Origin: Prorocentrum cordatum
Lineage: Eukaryota > Sar > Dinophyceae > Prorocentrales > Prorocentraceae
Length of the DNA: 30,242 nucleotides
Assembly (NCBI GenBank): GCA_963575745.1
Contig: CAUYUJ010015009.1
Location: forward strand, 123,531-153,772
Direction of reading: 5' to 3'
Shown: piece after piece, positions 20,250 to 27,839 of the stretch
How the letters are laid out: every line of letters begins with the position of its first letter
How positions within the stretch are numbered: the first letter of the stretch is position 1
Position numbers and translations under genes: made by a program
The notes under the pieces: generated by a model
The model's input: only the letters and a program-made list of their open reading frames with translations
The model's database searches: none
What the model was told of the DNA's origin: nothing

Positions 20250-20714
20250 CTATCTCACCCTCGCCCGCGGTGTCTGAATCATGAACGCCAGATGCAGCTG
20301 TTGAAGAGCGTGAGAACTCTTGATGGCAAACTTCTTGCGGGGGCCCCACGACGGAGACACGTCCTCAAACGTGCGTGGTACCGCTTCGCGCTTGGCCTGG
20401 GTCTTGGCCTTCGATCGCTTGCTGTCACGGTCAGGGTCTCGCTTGGGTCTGGACGGGCGATCAAAGGCCCGAGGCCTCTGCAACGCCCACCACTGGGCGA
20501 GACTCATATCAAAACCTAACGTGCTGCTCAGTTCATAACGTGCAAACCCTGCTCCCTCAACTGCTGCAGTATCGGCCCCTATGCATTTAGCAGACACGAT
20601 GTGGCGAACACGGCGGTCAATGACAACAACATCTCGCATGCGTCCTGGGCCTGACATACACGTATACTCCGTATTGAATGCTGTGACAATCCCCCAACGA
20701 CCAAGCCAACCCAT
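20250..20714 (-). pseudogene. E3 EEP C-terminal fragment and basic linker
   Basis: TEYTCMSGPGRMRDVVVIDR aligns with KVTCDKGPGRLYDYVLASH of the E1 endonuclease, so only the last third of EEP is left. After it, PSRPKRDPDRDSKRSKAKTQ is a basic stretch at the place where E1 has DSKRQRRRAAAPQRRKE, suggesting a conserved basic region between EEP and RT. The frame changes before the RT part begins. Confidence 0.6.
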
Positions 20715-20749
20715 CCAAATTTAGCCAGCTGCTGGGAAATGCAAGTCCA

Positions 20750-20775
20750 ACCTCCCGCCACACGCCAATGGGGCA
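20750..20775 (-). other. Possible decayed spliced leader at E3 5' edge
   Basis: Minus strand TCCTGCCCCAT then TGGCGTGTG, about 12 matches to DinoSL allowing a 2-nt gap, directly against the TCC tract. If real, the leader was joined to a site inside the EEP region. Weak alone; listed because it is the third element with such a sequence at this place. Confidence 0.2.
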
Positions 20776-21066
20776 GGAGGAGGAGGAGGAAGAGGACGAG
20801 GAGGAGGAGGAACATGAGGAGGAGGAGGAGGAGAAAGAGGAGGAGGAGGAGGAGGAGGAGGAGGAGGAGGAGGAGGAGGACGGAGGGGAGGACGAAGGGG
20901 AGGAGGAGGAGGAGGAGGAGGAGGAGGAAGTCGAGGAGGAAGAGCCGGAGGGAGAGGAAGAGGAGGAGGAGGCGGAGGAGGACGGAGGAGGAGGAGGACG
21001 GAGGAGGGCGGAAGAGGAGGCGGAGGAGGAGGAGGCGGAGGAGGAGGGAGGAGGAGGAGGAGGAAG
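20775..21066. repeat. (GGA)n purine tract
   Basis: About 290 bp of GGA/GAGGA purine repeat on the plus strand with a few GACGG, GTCGAG and GCGGA variants. It lies between the 5' edge of E3 and the 5' region of E4, which point away from each other. Glu-rich translations are artefacts. Confidence 0.93.
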
Positions 21067-21069
21067 ATT

Positions 21070-21250
21070 GGTGAACACTTCCTTCTCCTCTTGCTCTTCA
21101 TCCCACGACTCCGCTTTCGCCTGCCTCATCGCTCGGTTGCTCCACCTCCACCTCCATCTCCACCTTCCCCTTCTGCGCCTCCGTCTATCCTTCACCCTCC
21201 TCTTGCCCTCCTCCTCCTCCTCCTCCTCCTCCTCCCAGCCCCTTTCTATC
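21070..21250. repeat. Pyrimidine-rich tract with (CTC)n
   Basis: C/T-rich DNA ending in a pure CTCCTCC run (about 21209-21235). It has the opposite base bias to the adjoining GGA tract, so the two can pair as a long imperfect hairpin or form triplex DNA. It is also the 5' flank of E4. Confidence 0.7.
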
Positions 21251-21344
21251 GAGACTCCTATTCCAGGGGCAGACTCTCTTCTTCATTGTATATCGTGAAG
21301 GGGCCACACATGCCCCAGTTGCGGCCGCTCCTTTCTGGGCGGTG

Positions 21345-22538
21345 ATGGCACAGCAGCAACGGCTTCGTCTTCTGGGGTGGAATCCTCAGTCATGTACGGG
21401 AGATAGGCTTGAAGAAGTTGTGGTGGAGACATCGAACTTCGACCTGATTTTGTTGGCTGGAACTCAGGCGGTGGACAGGAAGCAGCAAATTTCTGGGAGC
21501 GTCGTCTTACGTCGTCGAGTGCAGGGGCGTCTAGTGATTGAGGCTCCCTTCGGCCCATCGGCTCCTCTAAGCAATTCCAGTGCGGGGTGTTCGGTCATCT
21601 TGGGCAAAGGGTTTCAGGAGCAGCATATTATTCAGACGTGGGCCTCCCCTGCGGAGGCCAAAGGGCGGTGTCTTGGAGTCAGGGTGAAACGGGGGCGGAG
21701 TGATATTTGTGGCATCGGCATGTATTTCCCACCGAAGCCGTCTCGTCTCCAGCATCGTCCATTGTATCTTCGAACGGTTCGTGTTCTGATTGAATGGCTC
21801 CGCGCTGTTCTCTCTGCGCTGCCGCAGAGAACGACGCCTGTGATATACTGTGGCGCCAACGATGGGATTGGCATTCCAGCAGGAGGGAAAGGAGCATCTA
21901 TTGAGACAGTGGTGGTGCAATCCCCGTCACCAGAGCGACTGCGCAGAGGAGCAGGTGAGCAGCTGCGCGAACTACTTCAGACTCATCAGATGACGGCGAC
22001 CAACGCACGTGGGACATCAGTTATTCCAACTTTCTTCGGTCAGGATGGTGGCAAGTCTCGTATTGATGATCTGTTCATCCCCACGGGCATGGAGGACTCA
22101 ATTGCCCACGCACATGTGCTACGCAGACTAGGTGCTCGGCTTCGGGCGTTCCAGGGCCCCAGCCCACGTGATCACTTACCATTGGAATGTACTTTGTGGT
22201 ATTCGCAGCACACTATTGGACCGACTGCTCCGCAGACCCGTCTGCGATGGGATCGTGATAAGATGATGTCAGCTCTTCAACGTGGACGGAACAAAGCTAG
22301 TTTTCTCAATTCGGTTCAGGAACAACTTGATCAGCGAGGAGCATATAACTATTTGCGAGAGTACGGCTCCCCAGATGAGATTTTCGAGCTTCTGGAAGAT
22401 TGTATAACGACTGCAGGACAGACTCACTTTGGCATGACGACGCTCGACGGTGATGCGCAGCGGCAGGCAGACTGCAAAGCACGGCTGCTATTCTTGCATC
22501 AACGTGCAGACTTACGCGAAGTGGGATGCCTCCCCTGA
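21345..22538 (+). CDS. E4 EEP endonuclease, first half of ORF
   Basis: ATG at 21345. EEP features in order: LRLLGWNPQS (Asn, start of the fold), LILLAGTQ where most relatives have a Glu, GIGMYFPP, VIYCGANDG (about 21846-21868, the usual GDFN changed to GAND), SRIDDLFIP (about 22056-22081) and PRDHLPL (about 22165-22183, the closing DH motif). It would nick the target DNA. After it comes a helical linker to KARLLFLHQRADLREVG. The frame ends at a TGA (22536-22538), and the next frame takes over with EEAQHIDNELKRISQEQ, so a one-base shift lies between about 22500 and 22540. The real product was probably one EEP-RT polyprotein. Confidence 0.75.
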   Translation: MAQQQRLRLLGWNPQSCTGDRLEEVVVETSNFDLILLAGTQAVDRKQQISGSVVLRRRVQGRLVIEAPFGPSAPLSNSSAGCSVILGKGFQEQHIIQTWASPAEAKGRCLGVRVKRGRSDICGIGMYFPPKPSRLQHRPLYLRTVRVLIEWLRAVLSALPQRTTPVIYCGANDGIGIPAGGKGASIETVVVQSPSPERLRRGAGEQLRELLQTHQMTATNARGTSVIPTFFGQDGGKSRIDDLFIPTGMEDSIAHAHVLRRLGARLRAFQGPSPRDHLPLECTLWYSQHTIGPTAPQTRLRWDRDKMMSALQRGRNKASFLNSVQEQLDQRGAYNYLREYGSPDEIFELLEDCITTAGQTHFGMTTLDGDAQRQADCKARLLFLHQRADLREVGCLP

Positions 22539-23838
22539 GGAGGCCCAACACATAGACAACGAGCTGAAGCGCATCTCTCAAGAACAACGTCTCGTACGAC
22601 GAAAAGCCTCTCGTGCCCTTCAATCTCAGCTGGTGGCGGAAGCAACGGACTTATGGAATCACCAGAAGCAGGCGGAAGCAATGAGAGTGGCACGAAGAGC
22701 TGCACGCACTCGTATAGGACCCAAGAAACGCGATGGTCTTCTGGTTCGAACATCAGCACCCACTTCACAGGCATGGTTAGATGCGTGGTCTCTCGAAGGT
22801 TCTCAGGGCGGGATGGCTGTTCAACCCCAGGATTGGCTTGAATGGCGTGCAGAACGTGATGGTCAGCAGTATTGGTGGGAGTCGTCTGAGGAGATTATTG
22901 ACCTGTGTAAAGAAGATGTTGATCGAGTTATTCGATGGATGCGACGCGCAACTAAACGACGAGCAGTTCCAGACTTCACGGCGCCATTAGAGCTCTGGCT
23001 GATGCTGTTCCTCCCAAAGAAGGCTCTCAAACAGCGTCGTGGCCAGGGCATAGGATCCGACATGAGTGTGCCCAAAAACTCAGGCTTCAGATTTCTGGTA
23101 GAGGTGGGCTTGGCGAAGATCAGGATGCACAACATCAGCCCCCTCTACTGGCATCGGACAGAAGGAGCAGGCCTACGTAAATCTAATCTAGCAGGCCCCC
23201 GAGGGCGCCGAGTGGTGCATGTGATGGCAGCTATTGGGAAGGCGTACTACTCGACGTTGCCCAGGCCCCCAGCGACGGTCCAGGACCGCGGCAACTACCG
23301 ACACCGTCGACGAGAGGACGCAGTCATGGGGGCTCTGATCACATCATGGCGTCTACGAGCTCAAGGCATCACGCACGCCATGACGCTCAAGGACATGTCT
23401 AACGCGCTCGGCAGCTCTCTATGGGACCAGCTGGACACAACCGTACTTCTTCACTCTCGTGAGTGTGATCGCGCACTTTGCCAACAAAGATATAATAATG
23501 CTATTATTTCGCTGGGCGCGCTTGAGGGCCCTCTCAAAGTTCGACCTTCACAGGGGAACACGATGGGGGATCCTTTTGCTGTCCGAGCCTTCGTAGGTAC
23601 ATTCGCACGCCCAATTTTGTCCTGGAGGCATGGAGAGTCCCAAGCTGATGCTCAGTCAAAGAGATTGCGTGCATCTTGGCAGGGACTCCAGGCCGACCTT
23701 AGCACGTACAAGTTTGCTGACGATGTCAACAGTTTTGTCCTGGCGGACCCGCAGATGTCGCTGAGAGATTTCACAGCAAAGATTGAGACGGTCGACGCCA
23801 GACTTGACTCCTATCTTTTTGATTTTGGTTACGGCTAG
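22510..23838 (+). pseudogene. E4 reverse transcriptase, interrupted by TAG
   Basis: RT with a helical N-terminal region (NELKRISQEQRLVRRKASRA). Finger motifs are SVPKNSGFRFLVEVGLAKI and YWHRTEGAGLRKSN. Motif A is AMTLKDMSNALGSS (about 23371-23410; the Asp is present but the usual FD pair is not). Motif B is PSQGNTMGDPFA (about 23545-23580). Motif C is YKFADDVNSF (Asp-Asp 23719-23724). A TAG at 23836-23838 follows DFGYG; the same frame continues with NGTKQEYL. A single base change from CAG or AAG would explain it. The frame otherwise stays open to 26100. Confidence 0.78.
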
Positions 23839-25060
23839 AACGGCACCAAGCAAGAGTACCTTATGTTTTTCGCTGCATGTGGCTATCAGTGTCGCCAGTT
23901 GCTCCGCCAAGACCCCTCTCTCCTCCAGGGCTCCGTTCGGGAAGAAGCTAGATATCTTGGGCCTTATTTGCAGCTTAGCGCTTCGGCTAGATCTGAGATC
24001 TCCAGGAGGTGCTCGGCGGCTCGCTCGGGCTTTTTCTCCTTGGGCAGGGCGTGGAGTCTTGGGGTCCCGAAAAGATGGAAACGTAGCCTCTTCATCGGGT
24101 TCGTTCAGAACGCTTTACTAAGTGGACTAGAAAGTTTCGTGGTCACGGAGACGGACACTACGATTTTAGATGGCTGCTTGGCTCGTCTGGGGCGTATCGC
24201 TATGATGGGGAAAGCTACATCCTGGGAGGGCCCGCATGTGAAATCATTATCGACTAAACAAGTACTTGAGTATTGGAAGCTGGCCCCCTCCTCGCTGGAG
24301 CTCTTGACTCGCAGAGTTAAGCTGTATCAGTCGTGGAGTGCGCACCCTGAAAAACATGCTCAGATTTTATGCGCATTATTTGGCTCGTCTCCTATCGAAT
24401 TCATGCGACCTCCAATGTGTGCAGGACGACCTGCATCAAACTCTTCGCCTTGGGCAAAACAGGTGGCGTCCGATTTGGATCGTGTCTCCAGGCTGCTCCC
24501 TTGCGAGAGCGTGCGAGATGTTGCCAATGATTTGCGTCTTCTCACCGATTTGGAGGCCTCAGAGGATTTTCGGAGAGTGGATATGACTGAGCTTCGGAGC
24601 CAAGCTTTCTCTGTCTGCATCCCCCCTCCTGGATATGCTCCACCAGTGGTCCCTCCTGAAGAGCCGGAAGATCACCCAGAGGTTGAGTTGCCTTCTGTGT
24701 GCCCGATGGACCTCAATGGGGAGCCCTGTAAGAGCGCCTTCAGTACCCGTAAGCAGCTACTTGAACATCTACGGCATTGTCATCAACTACGCAACCTAGC
24801 ACATGTATTAACACCTAGCAACGTTTGCATCCACTGTTTGCAGACCTTTGCAACGCAAGTTGCTGCCGCCCGTCACCTACTTCGATCACTACAAAAGGGA
24901 AGCTGCCTCACATGTGGACCTCGTACACTGGCCCCGATGGTTACCCCGTCGTCCTATGAGTGCCCATGCTGTGACTATGTGGGAGAGGATGCGCTGTCTC
25001 TCTGTCGCCATCTCCGAAGCCATCTGCCTGTCCAGATAGCGCCCTTCGTATCAACTACTC
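23839..25060 (+). pseudogene. E4 RT thumb and three C2H2-type zinc fingers
   Basis: Same frame as the RT, after its in-frame stop. EEARYLGPYLQLSASARSEI and GVPKRWKRSLFIGFVQNALL are thumb-like. FVVTETDTTILDGCLARLGR follows, then an acidic linker PPEEPEDHPEVE. Finger 1 starts at CPMDLNGEPC and ends LLEHLRHCH (about 24700-24782). Finger 2 is CIHCLQTF then ARHLLRSL (about 24826-24890), with its last ligand uncertain. Finger 3 is CPCCDYVGEDALSLCRHLRSH (given here as its pattern, about 24960-25022). These probably bind element RNA or target DNA. After finger 3 the frame becomes Arg/Gly/Ser-rich, which looks like non-coding translation over the next ORF. Confidence 0.7.
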
Positions 25061-25093
25061 GTACGATCAGTACCGACGTGCACGGCTTTCATC

Positions 25094-25795
25094 ATGGAAG
25101 TCGAGGCTCTCCAGAGACCTGCTTGGTTCAAAAGTGTCGCCTCCCCAGGAGCCGATGGCACTCAGCCCGACGCCAAACGCAAGAAGGAGTCGGGCAGCCA
25201 GGGTGGTCGCATTCCGTTCGACAAAATCATCGTGGTCATATGCAAGTTGATTTTAGTCAACAGTCGAGAGCTGGTCAACCTCGGAGCCGTGGTGTACCTG
25301 AGGTACGAGTTGGACGCAGGGCAGGGCATGATCGCAGCCGCAGTCGCGGCAGGAGTGGCAGACAACGAGACGAGCACAGAGATGAAGAAGCGCGCAGACG
25401 GTGGCGAGATGGTGGACCACAAAGGACGTCCCGCTCCTCATCTACAAATCTTCATGGCAGTATGGGAGTACGGAGCTACCAAGACGGTGGCAGAGGACAT
25501 GCGGGAGTTATGGGACGAGAAGTTGGCGAAGGTTCCGCTGTCAGATATCGCTCCTGCTGTCCAGTACTTCCGCGTCCAGATTCATCGCAGGGTCGAGGGC
25601 CAGAAAGACAAGGCAACATGTCTCTTCAAAGTGAATACTCATCACGACCTGGGGGTGGTGATCGGCCCGATGGTGGAAACGTTGGTGGCGGTGGAGGGGG
25701 GCTCCTTCCTTTCGGGCGCGGCCCCGTGGGGACCACTGGAGAGGGAGACCTCGAAGTTCGACCGCAAGGAGTACGTGAGGCGCCCCCCCAGGTAG
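25094..25795 (+). CDS. E4 second ORF, 233 residues, unknown function
   Basis: A clean ATG-to-TAG frame starting MEVEALQRPAWFKSVASPG, with balanced composition unlike the Arg/Gly/Ser-rich alternative frame. It has a basic patch AKRKKESGS (residues about 27-36), a hydrophobic helical stretch FDKIIVVICKLILVNSRELV, an Ala-rich helix, HLQIFMAVWEYGATKTVAED, a Trp-containing segment MRELWDEKLAKVPL, and a C-terminal GVVIGPMVETLVAVEGG then GAAPWGPLERE. No known domain is recognised. Placement after the RT-finger ORF suggests a nucleic-acid-binding or assembly role, unusual because such proteins normally precede the RT. It may be made through internal initiation or a separate transcript; nothing in the sequence settles this. 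Confidence 0.6.
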   Translation: MEVEALQRPAWFKSVASPGADGTQPDAKRKKESGSQGGRIPFDKIIVVICKLILVNSRELVNLGAVVYLRYELDAGQGMIAAAVAAGVADNETSTEMKKRADGGEMVDHKGRPAPHLQIFMAVWEYGATKTVAEDMRELWDEKLAKVPLSDIAPAVQYFRVQIHRRVEGQKDKATCLFKVNTHHDLGVVIGPMVETLVAVEGGSFLSGAAPWGPLERETSKFDRKEYVRRPPR

Positions 25796-25854
25796 TGCCA
25801 GAGAGGGATAGCAGTGTGCATGACAGTCGTGAAAGGCTAGCTAGTAGATTTCCG

Positions 25855-26100
25855 ATGATGGCCAGTAGTGAGAGGCTAGCATCACTCGTAGCAACAGGTA
25901 GGGTGACGCAGGATCAGATTGCTCGGGCAGTAAGTAGGATCCCAATTTGTCTCCCGGAAGGTATCGCAGTGACAACAGCTCCTGAGATCCCAGTAATTAA
26001 TATGCCTTCGAATCGAGGCCGTGGTGGCCGACACGTCGGGAGTGGGGGGCGGGGGGCGAGCTCTGGTGGGCGGGGGAATGGACGAGGTCGCCGCGCCTGA
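25855..26100 (+). CDS. E4 third small ORF with Gly/Arg-rich end
   Basis: Tandem ATGs at 25855 and 25858, 81 residues, stop TGA at 26098-26100. The first two thirds look like a real protein (SERLASLVATGRVTQDQIAR, then AVSRIPICLPEGIAVTTAPE), followed by an RGG/GRG-rich tail typical of RNA-binding low-complexity regions. The frame is the same as the RT frame, so it could be the far end of the polyprotein instead of a separate gene. It lies 59 bp after the second ORF, and the tail is partly an effect of G-rich DNA. Confidence 0.35.
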   Translation: MMASSERLASLVATGRVTQDQIARAVSRIPICLPEGIAVTTAPEIPVINMPSNRGRGGRHVGSGGRGASSGGRGNGRGRRA

Positions 26101-26171
26101 TGTATGGGCCCCCCCTGAGGGCTGCGTGCCTATCGGGGTGCCCATCGGCCAGTGCAGTCTTTGCTGTGAGC

Positions 26172-26222
26172 CTGAGAGGGGCTCGCATCGTTAGTCGTCT
26201 GGTTTCGAAGGAACCCTCTCAG
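26172..26222 (+). other. E4 3' hairpin
   Basis: Perfect 9-bp inverted repeat CTGAGAGGG (26172-26180) and CCCTCTCAG (26214-26222) with a 33-nt loop, about 70 bp after the last ORF. It is a candidate RT-recognition structure in the 3' untranslated region. Confidence 0.5.
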
Positions 26223-26280
26223 AGTACAGTCAAGCTTTTTTCGAGCTTCGAGGTCGGGATCTTGACAGGGACTCCATGAG

Positions 26281-26387
26281 GATCTGCTCTGCTCCTCCTC
26301 CTCCCTTCGCCTCTCTTCCAGCAGTCCTCCTTCTCTTTTTCTTATCTTCTCTATTTTCCTTTCTGTTTTCTCTCCTCATCGCCTCTG
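26281..26387 (+). other. Polypyrimidine stretch in E4 3' region
   Basis: About 100 bp of C/T-rich sequence with CTCCTCCTCCTCCC and TTTCTTATCTTCTC. It has no gene. It could be an untranslated-region feature or a decayed TCC tail. Confidence 0.5.
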
Positions 26388-26495
26388 CCGCGGCGACGGA
26401 TACCCTGCTGTACGCATCGAATATTATTCAGCCCTCTCTATCACAGTAGGCCTCTACCATGGCCCTTGGACGCTCTCGCTGGCTGGACCAACCTT

Positions 26496-26534
26496 TCGCT
26501 CACCAGAAGGAGGCCACTTAACGGCGGTGAGCGA
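26496..26534 (+). other. Second E4 3' hairpin
   Basis: Perfect 9-bp inverted repeat TCGCTCACC (26496-26504) and GGTGAGCGA (26526-26534) with a 21-nt loop. It is the last structured sequence before the following repeat begins, so it may mark the 3' end of E4. A 20-codon ATG frame (26459-26521) overlaps it, which I do not think is a gene. Confidence 0.45.
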
Positions 26535-26543
26535 GGGGGGAAG

Positions 26544-26720
26544 TGATAAGGAAAGGTCTTTCCAGAAAGCAACAAGACTTCTCAGAAATCCTCGCGCCTT
26601 CTGAGACAATTTCCGTGTCTTCGGGAAGGCTTAGAAAACTTCTCACAAAGCCCAGGGGACTTCCGAGCCTTCTGAGAAGGCCCGCCCATTCTCACTTCCC
26701 CCCGGGCTCGTCGCCGAAAG
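26544..26720. repeat. Diverged long repeat, copy 1
   Basis: About 175 bp built on TTCTGAGAA / TTCTCAGAA near-palindromes, sharing an ordered series with copy 2: GACTTCTCAGAA, CTCGCGCCTTCTGAGA, TCTTCGGG, GCTTAGAAAACTTCTCA, GAGCCTT and CGCCGAAA. By eye about three quarters of positions agree. Confidence 0.85.
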
Positions 26721-27020
26721 AGCTTCTGGGCACTCTGGGGATGTGACTGGCGAGCCTCCTGGGAACAAGCATGCAAAACGTTTGACTTTTGTCCCACTTC
26801 GCAGGATGCGCCAAGCCAAGTGTCCAGGACCCGGCCCCACGCAGAAGCGATTCCGAGAGCACAGACGCCTCCTTGGAGGCCTCCGGAGGCCCCCTCCATG
26901 GAGGCCCCGCAGAGGCGCCAATGGTACGGTGGCGGGATAGGCCAGATGCCACTCGATACAAGTGTGGACCGAGGGCTGGTGGATGGGGACAATGATCGGC
27001 GGCGGACGAGGGGGAGAAAT
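26721..27020. other. Spacer between the two repeat copies
   Basis: About 300 bp of mixed sequence with short GGCCTCC/GGAGGCC palindromes near 26875-26905. I see no gene, RNA or clear repeat. Confidence 0.5.
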
Positions 27021-27200
27021 GAGAAGCATAAGGCCTTCTCAGAAGGCGGCGGGACTTCTCAGAACCTCTCGCGCCTTCTGAGAAATTTCTGTCTCTTCGG
27101 GGAAAGCTTAGAAAACTTCTCAGAAGGCTGGGTGACTTCTGAGCCTTTTGTGAGATGGCCCAGCCATTCTCTCTTCGCCCCATGGGCTTGCCGCCGAAAT
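27021..27200. repeat. Diverged long repeat, copy 2
   Basis: Direct repeat of 26544-26720, offset about 479 bp, same order of TTCTCAGAA-type blocks and same final CCGCCGAAA. Frames through either copy are not coding. Confidence 0.85.
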
Positions 27201-27409
27201 GAGGATGACTTTGTCCATGGGTGGTTACATCAGAAGCGTGCGTTGCAATAGCAACCTCGTCTCCGAGCAGGGCAACAAGGCGAAACGGCCACTAGAGAGC
27301 CAGAATGCCGCGAGCCGTTCGCCGGAATGAGCCTGCGCCTGCACGGCAGGCTCGCGCGGCGCTGCCGAAGGGTGCGGCCATGATGAGGAGGAGGAGGAGG
27401 GTGATCGGA

Positions 27410-27605
27410 GCAATCAACATCGAATCGCCAAATCGGATCGGTTCGGATCGGAGCTTGCATCGGATTGGGCTCCATCGGCTCGGAATCGAAATCGAATGGA
27501 ATCATCCGCGCCAAGATACACAACTAAGCCGCCCAAACATCGGAATCGAACCGGATCGAGCCGGGCGAAATCGTTTCGAATCGGTATCGAAACGGATCGA
27601 AGTGT
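27410..27605. repeat. ATCGGA/ATCGAA periodic field
   Basis: Repeated CGGATCGG, ATCGGAATCGAA and GAATCGAAAC words, irregularly spaced over about 190 bp. The composition differs sharply from its neighbours. No gene. Confidence 0.7.
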
Positions 27606-27830
27606 GCCCTGGATGGTGAGGAGGATGGACGCTGAAGCATGATCATAAGCCTGAGCTGTCATGGCCACTCGGCACACCAGCACGGCGGTGTCCACTGCGA
27701 TCCGACGCAGACTGAACTCGCTGGCCCACTGGGCCGAAGGCGTGCGAAGCTCTCTGGTTAGAGGTTCCGAGCTTTTGTGTACTGCCAGATCGCGAACGCG
27801 GGGCGGCCCGGCATTCTGCTCCTGCGTCTT
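27606..27830 (-). other. Unassigned open frame, possible exon
   Basis: Within a longer open frame, the stretch LAVHKSSEPLTRELRTPSAQ then WASEFSLRRIAVDTAVLVCR and VAMTAQAYDHASAS has ordinary protein-like composition, unlike the Gly-, Pro- and Arg-rich translations around it. No family is recognised, and no start or splice sites can be fixed. It may be a fragment of a gene or chance. Confidence 0.2.
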
Positions 27831-27839
27831 CTGGAGGTC

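Larger units (their letters stand above)
17812..20770 (-). mobile_element. E3: 5'-truncated, internally deleted relative of E2
   Basis: About 3.0 kb on the minus strand. Coding begins inside the EEP domain, runs through the RT N-terminal region, then jumps to the WLRG segment that precedes RNase H, and ends with RNase H and C-terminal remnants. It carries the same 3' motif (17842-17831) and the same GC-rich then CT-rich 3' region as E2, followed by TA repeats and a TCC tail. Compared with E2, about 1.6 kb containing RT motifs A-C, the thumb and the zinc knuckle are missing. It cannot be autonomous. Confidence 0.75.
21345..26540 (+). mobile_element. E4: EEP-RT-C2H2 non-LTR retrotransposon
   Basis: Plus-strand element of about 5.2 kb, unrelated in detail to E1-E3. 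Order: EEP endonuclease, RT, thumb, three C2H2-type fingers, a separate 233-residue ORF, an 81-residue Gly/Arg-rich ORF, and a 3' region with two perfect 9-bp hairpins. No RNase H or CxxC-H-C knuckle is seen. Its DNA looks clearly lower in GC than E1-E3 and has no long G runs in the RT part. One one-base shift (about 22500-22540) and one in-frame TAG (23836-23838) are the only clear lesions, so it is the youngest element here. Boundaries are approximate and I see no target-site duplication. Confidence 0.75.

Noticed and set aside
2743-20770. Long terminal repeats around the minus-strand elements
   Set aside because: No direct terminal repeats were seen; the EEP endonuclease and simple-repeat tails indicate non-LTR elements.
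20721-21298. Acidic and Pro-rich open frames at the second GGA tract
   Set aside because: Pure microsatellite translation; both strands and several frames are equally open.
21100-21345. Spliced leader at the 5' end of E4
   Set aside because: The 250 bp upstream of the E4 ATG were read for CCGTAGCC or TTTTGGCTC; the best match (near 21111) shares little more than TCCG.
22735-22765. T-loop-like GGTTCGAAC, possible tRNA
   Set aside because: It lies within the E4 coding frame and no acceptor, D or anticodon arms can be built around it.
26459-26521. Short ATG frame in good context after E4
   Set aside because: Only 20 codons, overlapping a hairpin in a probable untranslated region; no family resemblance.
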